A stretch of DNA of 64,000 nucleotides from a virus: positions 18,108-82,107 of IMG/VR virus record IMGVR_UViG_3300048672_000430; one strand, written 5' to 3'. The notes under the pieces were generated by a model. That model was not told the DNA's origin. It searched no databases and saw only the letters and a program-made list of their open reading frames with translations. Shown here in pieces: positions 40,591-50,299 of the stretch. Positions within the stretch are counted from its first letter, which is position 1. Every line of letters starts with the position of its first letter. The translations under genes were made by a program, and so were the position numbers.

Positions 40591-41030
40591 TGGCTAATTT
40601 TCAATTAAGAGTACGTATCCAAAAAGAAAATGGTGTTGAAACCCCTAAATATGCACATAAAGGTGATGCCGGATTTGATTTAAAAGCAAACGAATCGGTT
40701 ACTTTAGTGCCTGGAGAAACAAAGCTAATTGATACTGGATTGAAATTTCAAATACCAGAAGGTTATGAAATACAAATTAGACCTAGAAGTGGTATGTCAG
40801 CTAAAAGTAAATTTAGAGTGGCAAACTCTCCTGGAACAATTGACAGCAACTATACTGGACTTGTGAAGATTATTGCCGAAAATACCGGACATAGACCAAT
40901 TTTTATTGAAAAAGGTGACAGAATTGCTCAGGCTGTTCTTTGTCCTGTATATGAAGCAGTATTTATTGAAGAAGAATTTGAATCTACTAATAGAGGAACC
41001 AATGGATTTGGGAGTTCTGGGGTTAAATAA
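40590..41030 (+). CDS. dut: dUTPase
   Basis: 146 residues with the five conserved motifs: GDAGFDL, PRSGMSAK, GTIDSNYTG, GDRIAQAV and RGTNGFGSSG. It hydrolyses dUTP to dUMP, protects DNA from uracil and supplies ThyX. One-base overlaps with both neighbours. Confidence 0.96.
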   Translation: MANFQLRVRIQKENGVETPKYAHKGDAGFDLKANESVTLVPGETKLIDTGLKFQIPEGYEIQIRPRSGMSAKSKFRVANSPGTIDSNYTGLVKIIAENTGHRPIFIEKGDRIAQAVLCPVYEAVFIEEEFESTNRGTNGFGSSGVK

Positions 41031-41131
41031 TGCTTTTAATTAAACTATTTTTTATACTAGTTACGATGGGGTTTCTAGGTGGAATTGTAATTAATCTCAT
41101 TATTATGTTGTATAAAAAACTAAAGGGGTAA
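41030..41131 (+). CDS. Single-span membrane peptide
   Basis: 33 residues, almost all hydrophobic (IKLFFILVTMGFLGGIVINLIIM). Overlaps dut by one base. No family. Confidence 0.5.
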   Translation: MLLIKLFFILVTMGFLGGIVINLIIMLYKKLKG

Positions 41132-41133
41132 CC

Positions 41134-41547
41134 TTGGGAAAATCTAAACATCGAGAATATAATAAAGAAGCTAAGGATGGAGAAACTTCTAAATTAAAAA
41201 GAAGAATCGCACATCTTGAAAAAGAGAATAAGCTACTTAAAAGTCAACTAAGAACATATGAAGCTGCCTTTCATAAAAATATACGTTTTTTAAAGGGTAA
41301 AACAGACGATTTAAGCTTAGAGGAATTAATTAAGGGTGCTCAAGAGGAGCTAACGGTTAATGAAATTAAAGCCGATAAACAGTACAAATTTGAGGATTTA
41401 AAAGCTAAGTGGCAATGTTTTAAATGTAATGAGGGAGTACTTAGGTTGATAATAATACCAGGTAATAGATATTTTAGAAAATGTAGCATGTGCGAGCATA
41501 GAACCGGTGCACAAGAATATACTGAAAATGTAGAAGGAATAAGGTAA
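41134..41547 (+). CDS. Coiled-coil protein with zinc ribbon
   Basis: 137 residues, TTG start after AAGGGG. Basic start, coiled coil (RRIAHLEKENKLLKSQL, about 24-40) and C-terminal CFKC...CSMC ribbon. Possibly binds DNA or RNA. No family. Confidence 0.6.
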   Translation: MGKSKHREYNKEAKDGETSKLKRRIAHLEKENKLLKSQLRTYEAAFHKNIRFLKGKTDDLSLEELIKGAQEELTVNEIKADKQYKFEDLKAKWQCFKCNEGVLRLIIIPGNRYFRKCSMCEHRTGAQEYTENVEGIR

Positions 41548-41684
41548 TGCAATTTATAGTGGAAAAACCAATGGTTATCATGCAGAAATGTGAAAACTGT
41601 AACTGTCATTTTTTTAGCATGGTTTCTGAACAAAAATGCGTGGATTGTTGTGTAAAAGGAACAGAAGAGGATACTAATGAATAA
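41547..41684 (+). CDS. Small Cys-rich protein
   Basis: 45 residues with CENCNC and CVDCC, probably one zinc site. One-base overlap with the previous gene. Confidence 0.55.
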   Translation: MQFIVEKPMVIMQKCENCNCHFFSMVSEQKCVDCCVKGTEEDTNE

Positions 41685-41734
41685 TTTTATCACAATAAGT
41701 AAGTTTGATAACCTTTCTTGAAGGATAAAAAATT

Positions 41735-42376
41735 ATGAAGATTTGCACAAAATGTAAAGAAACTAAGGATTTAGATGGATTTCCAAAAGATTCAAGAACT
41801 AAAGATGGTTACCATTCAAGTTGTAAAACATGTATTAAACTTAGGGATTTAAAGTATAGGCAATCTAATAGGTTAGAAATAAGCGAAAGAAGGAAAATGT
41901 TGAGAAAATTAAAAGGTGAGTCGTTCTTAAAAAAAATAAGAGAGTATAGAGAAAATAATAAGGATAGGATAAATGCACTTCAAAATAAATTATATAAAGA
42001 AAAAATGGAAAATGATCTTGAGTATAGGAAAAAAAGAAAGGAAACAGGAAGACAATATTTCTTAAAAAATAAAGATGTGATTAATAAATGGCGACAAGAA
42101 TTTTGTAAAACACCAGAAGGTACTAGGAACTTTGATAAAGCAAAAAGAAAGGCTCAAAAATTACATGCAACACCAAAATGGCTAAGTAAAGAGCATTTAA
42201 AAGAAATTAGAAATATATACAAAGAAGCTAAAAGGTTAACAAATGAAAAAAATATTGAACATCAAGTCGATCATATAATCCCGTTAGTTAATAAGAATGT
42301 TTGTGGTTTGCATGTTCCTTGGAATTTACAGATATTAACAAGAAATGAGAATGCAAGTAAAGGAAATAAATTATGA
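41735..42376 (+). CDS. HNH endonuclease with N-terminal Cys finger
   Basis: 213 residues. CTKCKETK...CKTC near the start is a zinc finger common in phage HNH proteins; a long basic helical linker follows. The core HQVDHIIPLVNKNVCGLHVPWNLQILTRNENASKGN is a full HNH. It looks like a free-standing homing endonuclease. RBS GAAGGA; a 50-base gap precedes it. Overlaps the next HNH gene by four bases. Confidence 0.88.
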   Translation: MKICTKCKETKDLDGFPKDSRTKDGYHSSCKTCIKLRDLKYRQSNRLEISERRKMLRKLKGESFLKKIREYRENNKDRINALQNKLYKEKMENDLEYRKKRKETGRQYFLKNKDVINKWRQEFCKTPEGTRNFDKAKRKAQKLHATPKWLSKEHLKEIRNIYKEAKRLTNEKNIEHQVDHIIPLVNKNVCGLHVPWNLQILTRNENASKGNKL

Positions 42377-42759
42377 GTAAAAAGGTTAAAAAGGGCCCAT
42401 CAAAAACAACCTTTGCTAAGGGTGCATTGAGAAGAGCTAGTTTAGCTTGGAGGCCAATATCAGAAGCTAGAAGATTAGCACGTAAAGAACGTGGTCGTTA
42501 TGAATGTGCAATGTGTAAGGAATTATTCAGTGCTAAAGAAGTACAGGTTGACCATAGAAATCCAGTTATTGATATTAAAGAAGGGTGGCAAGGTTGGGAT
42601 TCATATATAGAACGATTATTCTGTGATGTAGACCAGTTAGATGTACTATGTACAACTTGTCATGATGTGAAAAGTAGTCACGAGGTTCAGATGCGTAAAT
42701 ATTTCCGTGCAAAGAAAAAAGAACAGAATCTAGATGTAGAGGATGAAGATAATGAGTAA
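42373..42759 (+). CDS. HNH-type protein
   Basis: 128 residues. CAMC, VQVDHRNPVID, LDVLCTTCHDVKSSHE show an HNH core with two CxxC pairs and a large insert between the metal block and the Asn-less helix. Such proteins are frequent in phages and may be nucleases or DNA-binding relatives. Confidence 0.75.
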   Translation: MSKKVKKGPSKTTFAKGALRRASLAWRPISEARRLARKERGRYECAMCKELFSAKEVQVDHRNPVIDIKEGWQGWDSYIERLFCDVDQLDVLCTTCHDVKSSHEVQMRKYFRAKKKEQNLDVEDEDNE

Positions 42760-43438
42760 ACTACCTCACCATCTTACTGATGAAGAACTATTAGCATCAT
42801 TAGAGAATGCAGAATCGATTAGTACCGACATTGAATGGACTAATGATATACCTCAGTTTTTATCACATTTTAAAATAAATCAAGGTGAATATGCGATTAA
42901 ACGAAAGTTGTTATATCAACTATATCTAACGTATTCAAATGCACCATTAAGTATGTATTCATTTACAACCGAGATAACTCAGTTTTTAACTACCGCTGGA
43001 GAACAATACTATAAGTCTGATATAAAACCAGAAGAAGTATTAAAAATAATAAAAAAAGATAAGGATAAGCATAGTAATAAAGTAGGTACAAATTTAGGTA
43101 TTCGTAAAAGGTTTGAGTCATTTGTTGAGAAGATTGAACTAAAAAAAGGTAAGGACTTGATACCAGCTTATTACATATACGAAATCTATAGATGTTGGGC
43201 GATAGATAATAATATTAAAGCACGTATATCACACCGTAATTTTGTAACACTATGCTCGCTTTATTTTGAGAAACAACTAAGATATCATACAGAAGGAGCA
43301 ATTTTCATTAAAATAGACAAAGAAATACTTTATCGTAAAGGTCATAAAACAATTATGTACCATTTAAAGCAAAGAATAAAAAAACAAAAGGAGTTATCTA
43401 AATGTCAAAGAAGAAAAAAACCAGTAGGCAGAGTTTGA
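42752..43438 (+). CDS. Hypothetical DNA-binding-like protein
   Basis: 228 residues from ATG 42752. The C-terminal half (YYIYEIYRCWAIDNNIKARISHRNF...) has the order of a winged-helix domain like that after many viral primase-helicases, then a basic tail. No catalytic motif seen. Overlaps both neighbours. Confidence 0.5.
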   Translation: MSKLPHHLTDEELLASLENAESISTDIEWTNDIPQFLSHFKINQGEYAIKRKLLYQLYLTYSNAPLSMYSFTTEITQFLTTAGEQYYKSDIKPEEVLKIIKKDKDKHSNKVGTNLGIRKRFESFVEKIELKKGKDLIPAYYIYEIYRCWAIDNNIKARISHRNFVTLCSLYFEKQLRYHTEGAIFIKIDKEILYRKGHKTIMYHLKQRIKKQKELSKCQRRKKPVGRV

Positions 43439-43767
43439 AGTACCCGGCATTGAGTCCTCAACATAATCTACTAACTAGATTTGAAGAGATAGAGGATATA
43501 GCGAGTTACGCTAATACTTTAAATGAAGCAGATAAACAATGGTTAAATAGTTATTCTGAAGAAGAAATATGTGCTAATTTTGATCATAAAGGCCCTAAGT
43601 TAAATGATTCTAGTGATCCAGAGGTTAGAAGTAGAATATACGGAAAAAACAATGCTCGTAATAGATGTGTATTTTCTCGTGAGAAAGCACAGAATTGTAT
43701 GAATTATCTAGAAGACATGGATATCGACAGGGAATATGATGCCGAAAAAGAAGATGATTTTGAATAA
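43402..43767 (+). CDS. Hypothetical protein, last of the rightward block
   Basis: 121 residues, basic start (SKKKKTSRQSLKYP) and acidic end (DREYDAEKEDDFE), with ARNRCVFSREKAQ. Its last place before the terminator and the charge order suggest a small nucleic-acid-binding factor. No family. Confidence 0.55.
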   Translation: MSKKKKTSRQSLKYPALSPQHNLLTRFEEIEDIASYANTLNEADKQWLNSYSEEEICANFDHKGPKLNDSSDPEVRSRIYGKNNARNRCVFSREKAQNCMNYLEDMDIDREYDAEKEDDFE

Positions 43768-43770
43768 GAA

Positions 43771-43797
43771 AAGGGCTCGAAAGAGTCCTTATTTGTT
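43771..43797 (+). terminator. Terminator of the rightward block
   Basis: AAGGGCTC-GAAA-GAGTCCTT, an eight-base-pair stem with a GNRA loop, followed by ATTTGTTG. Confidence 0.7.
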
Positions 43798-43811
43798 GTA
43801 AATGTTTGTTT

Positions 43812-43829
43812 TTTAACAACTGTATATAT
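43812..43829 (+). promoter_or_regulatory. Late-type motif on the plus strand, copy 7
   Basis: TTTAACAACTGTATATAT, overlapping the ATG at 43828. It is the only copy aimed rightward next to a gene. If it directs transcription as the other copies seem to, the message would be nearly leaderless. Confidence 0.5.
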
Positions 43830-44538
43830 GAACATCAAAACTGGTATTTATAAAATCCTAAACAAAATATCAAATAACTTTTATATTGGTTCATCTAGTT
43901 CTAATTTGTCTGGAAGATGGTCAACACATAAGTATTACCTTAAAAAAGGTAAACATCATTCACAACCTTTACAGAGAGCATATAATAAATACGGTTTAGA
44001 TGTTCTTGAATTTATAATAATTGAAGAATGTGAACCTGAAAAGTGTATAGAAAGAGAACAATATTATATAGATTTGTATGATCCTGAATATAATTGTTGT
44101 AAAATAGCTGGCTCGACTAGAGGATTAAAGACCACTGAGAACCAGAAGGAAATAGCTAGAAGAGTCCATAAAAATAACACATATGTTAAGGGTAGGAAAA
44201 TGACAAAGGAAGAAGTTATTAGACGACAAAATTCTAGGCGATTAAGTGGTAAAAATAAGCCGATGTTAGGAAAGACTCATTCAGAAGAAACAAAAAGGAA
44301 AATGTCAGAAAAAAGAAAGGGTGTTAAAAAACCACACGTTGCAGAAAGAGTTAGGGTTGAAGTTTACTGTGAAAATAATGGTAAATCTTATAAATCAATA
44401 AATGATGCAATAGTAGATATACTAGAAACATACGGTAAAATATTACATAATCCCAATGTTTCGAACGTTGTAAATGGTAAAGCAAAACATACTAAAGGAT
44501 TTAGATTTAAAAGACTAGAAAAAGGAACTGTAGTTTAA
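43828..44538 (+). CDS. GIY-YIG homing endonuclease with NUMOD modules
   Basis: 236 residues. GIYKI...FYIGSS (6-24) with the downstream Arg, His-rich helix and Glu73-like REQYYIDLYDP form a complete GIY-YIG nuclease. GKNKPMLGKTHSEETKRKMSEKRKG is a NUMOD3 pair and the C-terminal YKSINDAIVDIL...VVNGKAKHTKGFRFKR a NUMOD1/IENR-type DNA-binding module. The gene occupies the convergent junction and its stop overlaps that of the holin, as if it had inserted there. Confidence 0.92.
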   Translation: MNIKTGIYKILNKISNNFYIGSSSSNLSGRWSTHKYYLKKGKHHSQPLQRAYNKYGLDVLEFIIIEECEPEKCIEREQYYIDLYDPEYNCCKIAGSTRGLKTTENQKEIARRVHKNNTYVKGRKMTKEEVIRRQNSRRLSGKNKPMLGKTHSEETKRKMSEKRKGVKKPHVAERVRVEVYCENNGKSYKSINDAIVDILETYGKILHNPNVSNVVNGKAKHTKGFRFKRLEKGTVV

Positions 44539-44948
44539 TCTTCTTTTTTATCCTTAATATTATCATTGGCCGAGCCAAGGATCTTAATCAAGCTACCAAA
44601 TAAATTTCTTTCTGATAAAACGTTTAAGTTCTCATATATACTGAGGGCTTCAACCGAACCTATTAGTCCACCAACTATACTAGTAATTGGTATTGTTCCG
44701 CCAATCAAGTATGTCTCGATTAAGAAACCAGTTAGTACTGCTGTTTGATAAATAAGGGCTTTACTTATCGTTCTTCTAGCTGCCGCACTATTGGGTTTTT
44801 CACCACGTTTTTTAGCCGCAAGGATTCCTGTAATTAAATCGACAAATATAACCACACCAACTGTAATAATTGTTGCTTTTATTGGAGCAAATACAGCAAT
44901 TACACTAACTAATAAAGGATGCAGATATTCGGCAATTAATTTTTTCAT
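44535..44948 (-). CDS. Holin (toxin-secretion/phage-lysis type)
   Basis: 137 residues, three to four hydrophobic segments (about 10-30, 31-48, 68-86, 88-105). GVVIFVDLITGILAAKKRGEKP is the mark of the phage_holin_4 family. It opens the inner membrane for the M15 endolysin, whose gene lies far away in the left late block. Last leftward gene; its stop codon overlaps that of the homing endonuclease. Confidence 0.82.
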   Translation of the reverse strand: MKKLIAEYLHPLLVSVIAVFAPIKATIITVGVVIFVDLITGILAAKKRGEKPNSAAARRTISKALIYQTAVLTGFLIETYLIGGTIPITSIVGGLIGSVEALSIYENLNVLSERNLFGSLIKILGSANDNIKDKKED

Positions 44949-44960
44949 TACATTGGTTTC

Positions 44961-47069
44961 CTATGGTTCTTCGGTTTGTATTTCATTCTCGTCTTTAACA
45001 AAAGCACGAGCCTTTGGATTTTGCATAATAGTAAATAATACTTGGTTTTTTCTATTTTGGTCTGGAAAGTTTAAAGCACTCTCTAAATCAACTCCATATC
45101 TACTTAATTCAGGAATTGATTTTAACTTCTGAGACAAGCTAAGAGTTGCTTCATGTGGGACATTATAGATACTATAAGCCACTTTACTAATAGGATTTGT
45201 TGGCGATTGTTGTATTTTTTTAGTCATCCCACCCATTCTACCAGCAAAATTTGCAGCACTTAACGATGTTGCTCTACCTGTTTCACCTAGCGGGGTAATT
45301 ATGCTACCAAAAGTCTTTAACACACCAGTTTGAGGATCTAAAGAATCTATAGAATTTCTAGCTACAGCATCATCTGAATTTGTTTTAATTTCATCTGCGA
45401 TATCTTGTGCTGTTCTAGCAAATGCAGAATCGTTCTCTGTAATTAATCCTTTTGCTAATCTATCTGCTTCTTGTTGTTCAAATGTTTTTAATCCTTTAAT
45501 CGTATTAACATAAGCTTCTCTAATTGGTTGCGTTGCAGATCCTTCTCTAGTTGTTCCTTGATTTAATCTTTTTAATTGAGTATATAATTTTATATCGTAA
45601 TTATTCATGTCGGCTACTCTCTTTCCTTCAACACCAACAGGGGTAGAACCAGCTATAATAGTTTCTGGAACTAAATGACGAAATTGATTAAATCTTTCAG
45701 CAGCAACACCATATTCAGGTATTGCAATTTTTAAAGTATTAGAGAACCTTTGTCTGGATTCTTTCAAGCTTGCTAGTATTCCTCTTTCCGCAGGAGTTAT
45801 GTTTGTTGCGGATTCGAATTTACCTATATACGAATCCATATAATCGATTAAATCTTTTGCTTCTGTTGGTGTGACAACTTTTCCGCCATTTGCTATTTTA
45901 CCAAATATTTGCCCAGCTCTAGGGTTAGAGGCTAGTTCTGGATACTTAGCTGCGATCGATGAAACCTGATTCAAAGTTTGTAATGTGTCTGGTTCTAAAT
46001 TAACAATTTTTCCATTAATTTCTGCCTTTTTCAAAGAATCACCAACATTCTTACCTATGCGTTTTTCAGCATCTTGTATCTCTTTGACTAGCTTTTCAGT
46101 ACGTTGGTTGTCTAATTGACTTAAATTAAAATTATTATTAACATCAGTATCTAATGTAAACTTTTGACCTTTTGGATTAATCCCTTTTTTACCATACTCA
46201 TATGAAACTTTCATTTGTCTAGCTAGTGGAGTGTCAGCAATAAAATCAGATAACGAACCTTTAATATTCTTAGATGCTTCTTTAGCTAATGGTTTAGCAA
46301 CTTCTGTTGCTACTTCTAAACCTGCCGATGTTAATCCACCAAACATTAAACCACCGACTGTATCTTCTAATAATTTTGATCTTTCTTGTTCATTTAATAA
46401 TCCGCCTTCTTTTGAAGAAAGAGCAGATTCTAAAGCTATACCAGGAGACGCTTTAGCGTAAGATTTCCCGCCCCTAATTCCTAACTCTAAAAGAGCCTTT
46501 AATTTTCCTTCATTTTTAGCAATTTCTGCTAAAGATTTTACATTAGCTGCTTTTTGTCCAACACCTAATAAACTACCAATAGCACTACCAGAAGTCATAC
46601 CTCCGGCAACTTGACCAGCTAAACTTAATACTGGAGATCTATCATTAGATTTCTCAAATTCTTTCTGTATTTCTTGTTGATTTTGTCTATAACGATCTGA
46701 TAACTCTGATGATTCTGGTAATCCTGCTAAATCGGAAGGGACACCGTTAAATATATCCCTTAAATAAGAAGCTGGACGTTCGGCAATAGCACTTATTGCT
46801 CCGCCTATTTCATCAGCAGCACCTATAGCATAACCTTGACCAATTGCTCTAGAAGCATCTAAAACTGAATCAGAAAGATAATTAGCTACTTTATTTGACG
46901 TGTCCGCACTAGGTAAATATTTTTCTGTTGTATTACCAATGTTTGTCATTATTCTATTTAATAAAGACGGTTGTTCAACATTAATAGGAGCATGATCCTC
47001 CGCCTGATCAAATAATTGAGAAGGAGTTAAGTCTTCAGCTTCCTCGAATAATTTTGTTGAATCGTCCAT
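44961..47069 (-). CDS. Putative internal virion (ejection) protein, 702 residues
   Basis: Long, mostly helical, Ala/Gly-rich, with a glycine-zipper-like segment (LAGQVAGGMTSGSAIGSLLG, about 149-168) able to enter membranes. No enzyme motif. N-terminal repeats of LFEEAEDLTPSQLFDQAEDHAP recall a docking tail. Its place among late genes between nozzle-side proteins and holin fits proteins stored in the capsid and ejected with DNA. Overlaps the preceding gene by one base. Confidence 0.6.
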   Translation of the reverse strand: MDDSTKLFEEAEDLTPSQLFDQAEDHAPINVEQPSLLNRIMTNIGNTTEKYLPSADTSNKVANYLSDSVLDASRAIGQGYAIGAADEIGGAISAIAERPASYLRDIFNGVPSDLAGLPESSELSDRYRQNQQEIQKEFEKSNDRSPVLSLAGQVAGGMTSGSAIGSLLGVGQKAANVKSLAEIAKNEGKLKALLELGIRGGKSYAKASPGIALESALSSKEGGLLNEQERSKLLEDTVGGLMFGGLTSAGLEVATEVAKPLAKEASKNIKGSLSDFIADTPLARQMKVSYEYGKKGINPKGQKFTLDTDVNNNFNLSQLDNQRTEKLVKEIQDAEKRIGKNVGDSLKKAEINGKIVNLEPDTLQTLNQVSSIAAKYPELASNPRAGQIFGKIANGGKVVTPTEAKDLIDYMDSYIGKFESATNITPAERGILASLKESRQRFSNTLKIAIPEYGVAAERFNQFRHLVPETIIAGSTPVGVEGKRVADMNNYDIKLYTQLKRLNQGTTREGSATQPIREAYVNTIKGLKTFEQQEADRLAKGLITENDSAFARTAQDIADEIKTNSDDAVARNSIDSLDPQTGVLKTFGSIITPLGETGRATSLSAANFAGRMGGMTKKIQQSPTNPISKVAYSIYNVPHEATLSLSQKLKSIPELSRYGVDLESALNFPDQNRKNQVLFTIMQNPKARAFVKDENEIQTEEP

Positions 47070-48853
47070 TACTTAACCTCTTTATATCTAGGATTTTTTA
47101 GTATCGTGGTGCCTTCATCAGCCCTTACTGTTTTAACTCTGTTTGTTGCAGTATCTATGATTTTTATTGTACCACTAGATACAGTTGTTGAATTTGGTGT
47201 ATTTAGTACATTTGCTGCTTTTGCTTGATCTACAGGAATATCCGCAAATAAGCCTCTATTCAATGCTTCAGGATCAATGCCCTTTTCAACACCAGATGCT
47301 ATTGCATTTCTTTTTTGTTTAATGAAGTTCAATCTTTCTGCCTTAGCTGAAGCATCAATTAACTCAGCAAAAGCTGTTCTAGTTGCATCATCTAATAAAT
47401 CACCACCAGATATACGCTTAACTTCGGAATCTAACCTTCCTAGAATTGATCTAGCTTGCTTAGATAAACCAATCTCGCCTTCTCTAACCGCTGAGTTTTT
47501 ATCTAGACCCTTAATGAAGTTATATAGGATAGCAATATCGCCAGCACCCGGAGTTACTCCTGCAATATTTTGAGCTATAATATCTTTAGCTCTATTTGCG
47601 TTTGTTTCAGCTTGCTGTAGATTTTGATAATCTTTGTATAACATTTTGTTATAAGTATCTATGTGTTTATTAGTGAACTCGTTCTTTATTAAATCTTTTT
47701 TCTCTAATCTTCTTTCGTTCATCATATCACGTTGAAGAGCGGCTTGTTCTTTTCTTGCTGCAATATTTTCTTTAGCTGTAGCAAGATTACCTAAATTCAT
47801 GCCCATTTTTTCTAATTGTTCGGCAGTAATATTAGGGTTTTTAGCTAATAATTCAGGATATACTGATCCTAACATAGCTCTAGCTTGTTTAGAAATATCA
47901 CTAGCTGGATCTCTAAGAGCATTCTTTTCTTGAGTAGCTCTATCTTGTTCAATCATATCCATGTTAGTTTTTAATTGAGTTGTAAATTTATTCTTATCTT
48001 CTATTTGATTATCAGCATAACTAGTGTCGGCTTTCGATCCTGCCAAAGCTGAACCACCCATTTGTGCGGCTTTTAATAAACCAAATAACATTTGATTTTC
48101 TTTATCTTGATTACGAGCGGCCTCTAATTGACTTTCAAAATCGTTTTGTTTAGCTGTACTAGAAGGACTTGAAACAGTAGTATCTGGTTGCTCAGTTTTA
48201 GGAGCAGGAGTTCCACTTACACTCTTAGATTGTACTTTAGAACTTAATTTACTTTGTTCAGAAGTTTGAGGTAATGCTTGGTTATTTTTTTTAACAATCG
48301 CAGGTTGTTGGATTGATTCAAATTCTGAGTTTTCATTTCCACCCATGAATAATGGAGCAGCAGCGGCACCAATTAAACCAGCAGCACCTAACGCTTTTTG
48401 TTTAGCAGTTAAATCATCAATATGACCCATTAACCCTTTTTTTACCGGAGCATACTTAACAATTGTATCATCCGCAATACTAGGTAATGTAACATCAGTT
48501 GTTTGTATATCTGGTAGTAGATTTTGTGCCTTTTGAAGACTACCACTAGAATTAGGTATAACTTCTACAGTTGCTTCTGGTAATGTATTAGCTCTAATTG
48601 CCGGTACACCAGTTCCTTCGGGCACTAGAACACCTTCTGTAGTATATGGTTTTCCTTGTAATTTGAACCCTTGAGATTCAGCTAAAGAGTCTTGAACTAT
48701 GTGTTTTGGATATTTAACATCTTCAATAACTTCTTTTGCTACATTTGGCTTTGCTTTTGATCTTAATTTATTGAGTATCTCAATCGCATCATCACCATAT
48801 TTCGATACTAATTGTTGGTAAATATTTGCCATATTATCCTCTATATTTCGCAA
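47069..48853 (-). CDS. Putative internal virion protein, 594 residues
   Basis: Helical, with a hydrophobic segment ALGAAGLIGAAAAPLFMGG (about 151-169) followed by a Ser/Gln/Pro-rich disordered linker (180-235) and long coiled helices. Architecture, size and neighbours fit an ejection protein. The start overlaps the gene before it by 20 bases. Confidence 0.55.
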   Translation of the reverse strand: MRNIEDNMANIYQQLVSKYGDDAIEILNKLRSKAKPNVAKEVIEDVKYPKHIVQDSLAESQGFKLQGKPYTTEGVLVPEGTGVPAIRANTLPEATVEVIPNSSGSLQKAQNLLPDIQTTDVTLPSIADDTIVKYAPVKKGLMGHIDDLTAKQKALGAAGLIGAAAAPLFMGGNENSEFESIQQPAIVKKNNQALPQTSEQSKLSSKVQSKSVSGTPAPKTEQPDTTVSSPSSTAKQNDFESQLEAARNQDKENQMLFGLLKAAQMGGSALAGSKADTSYADNQIEDKNKFTTQLKTNMDMIEQDRATQEKNALRDPASDISKQARAMLGSVYPELLAKNPNITAEQLEKMGMNLGNLATAKENIAARKEQAALQRDMMNERRLEKKDLIKNEFTNKHIDTYNKMLYKDYQNLQQAETNANRAKDIIAQNIAGVTPGAGDIAILYNFIKGLDKNSAVREGEIGLSKQARSILGRLDSEVKRISGGDLLDDATRTAFAELIDASAKAERLNFIKQKRNAIASGVEKGIDPEALNRGLFADIPVDQAKAANVLNTPNSTTVSSGTIKIIDTATNRVKTVRADEGTTILKNPRYKEVK

Positions 48854-49265
48854 TTAATCGTTTTAAAGCTTCTTTTTTGATATCTGGCTCGGCATTTTTA
48901 CGAGCAGGAGAAATATCTTTTATTATATCATGATTATCTAATTTTGTCAAGTTTTTTTCAACACTAGGTTCTTGTAATTGAGGCATTAACTTACGTGCAA
49001 TTGACGTAAAATTAGGTACTTCATCAACATCAAAACCGACGTGATTAATAAACTGTTCCATATCTTTATTTGTAAATAGTTTATTACTAATTACCTTCTC
49101 ACGATCTGGATTTTTTTTGAAATCTTTCTTGTGGTCACCTAACAATTGTTCTAACTGTTCGTCAACCGAATCAGACTCTTCATTTTCTAATTCATATTCA
49201 GAATTATCAGAAGACTCTTCGCTTCCGCTATTTTTAAGTATATTTAAAAAAGCTTGTGCGTCCAT
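48834..49265 (-). CDS. Acidic hypothetical virion-region protein
   Basis: 143 residues, acidic Ser/Glu-rich N-terminus (SGSEESSDNSEYELENEESD), charged helical end. May be a chaperone or scaffold for the neighbouring internal proteins; no family. Confidence 0.5.
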   Translation of the reverse strand: MDAQAFLNILKNSGSEESSDNSEYELENEESDSVDEQLEQLLGDHKKDFKKNPDREKVISNKLFTNKDMEQFINHVGFDVDEVPNFTSIARKLMPQLQEPSVEKNLTKLDNHDIIKDISPARKNAEPDIKKEALKRLIAKYRG

Positions 49266-50290
49266 TAAGCGTCACCCTGACCCATCTTAGGTACATAATC
49301 ATATATACTAGAAGCATCAGTAGCTGTTTTTACTTTTGGTTGATTTGATCCGTATGCCGCAAATCCTTGACCTATTGCATTTCCAAGATTTGAAAACATT
49401 GATGCCTTTTGATTAGCACCACTTTGTAATACTGATCCTTGATTATTTAAAGCATTAGCTTTAGCTGAAGCTAGATTTAAACTATCATTAAAATATTGAC
49501 GTTTAGCTTCTGTTTGTCTTTGTAATTCTTGATTACCTTGTGTAACATTCATTTCACTTAAACGTTGAGCATTTTGTAAATTAGCTTGTTGTGCATTATT
49601 TCTAGCATTAATATTTGCTTGTTGAGTAGCTCTTGAATTTTCATACAAGAATCTATTTCTATCATCGATAGCTTGGGCTCTAGTTTGAGCGATATTTAAA
49701 TCTTGTCCTCTAACATTCCCTGCTGCACTAAGTCTAGAATTAAGAGCTTGTAAAGCGTTTTGTGATGCTTGTGCTGCTAATCTATCAGATTGAGCAGATG
49801 CAGCATCTTCAGCAGCTTGACCAGCTTGTAATTGAGCTATAAGAGCATTACCAGAACCACCTTGTCCTTGTGCTTGCATTGATTGTAGTATTTGTTGACG
49901 TTTAGATTCTGCGTCTTGTTGTGTTTTTTGTCTAAGTTCGTTATAAGCTAATCTATCTTCAGGTCTTAAACCACCACGAGAAACTAGACCTAAAGTATTA
50001 ATTACTTCCATTTCTGCATTTCTTAAACTAGGATCTTCCTTAATTTGAGCTGTTTCAGATGACTGTAAATTAATATCTTGAACTAATTCAGGAGTTAAAA
50101 CTCCTTGTGATTGGTACTGACGAAGAATAATTTCTTTTGACATATCAGGTGGAACACCAACTGCGTTAAGTTGTGCTAACGCTGCGGCTGCTGCGGCTGC
50201 TGCGGCTTTTCTACCAGAAGAAGCTGAAACATTACCTAAGATACCACCGATAATTGGTGCGGCAACTGCCCCCATTGTAATTGGATTCAT
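49265..50290 (-). CDS. Putative internal virion protein, Ala/Gln-rich
   Basis: 341 residues. A Gly/Ala-rich hydrophobic start (MGAVAAPIIGGILGNVSAS) with a run of ten alanines broken once, then long Gln/Asn-rich helices. This resembles small ejection proteins of P22-like podoviruses. One-base overlap with the next gene. Confidence 0.6.
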   Translation of the reverse strand: MNPITMGAVAAPIIGGILGNVSASSGRKAAAAAAAAALAQLNAVGVPPDMSKEIILRQYQSQGVLTPELVQDINLQSSETAQIKEDPSLRNAEMEVINTLGLVSRGGLRPEDRLAYNELRQKTQQDAESKRQQILQSMQAQGQGGSGNALIAQLQAGQAAEDAASAQSDRLAAQASQNALQALNSRLSAAGNVRGQDLNIAQTRAQAIDDRNRFLYENSRATQQANINARNNAQQANLQNAQRLSEMNVTQGNQELQRQTEAKRQYFNDSLNLASAKANALNNQGSVLQSGANQKASMFSNLGNAIGQGFAAYGSNQPKVKTATDASSIYDYVPKMGQGDA

Positions 50291-50299
50291 TATAACTCC

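Noticed and set aside
49265-50290. Gln- and Ala-rich repeats as a sign of assembly error
   Set aside because: The frame stays open and the composition is normal for internal virion proteins.
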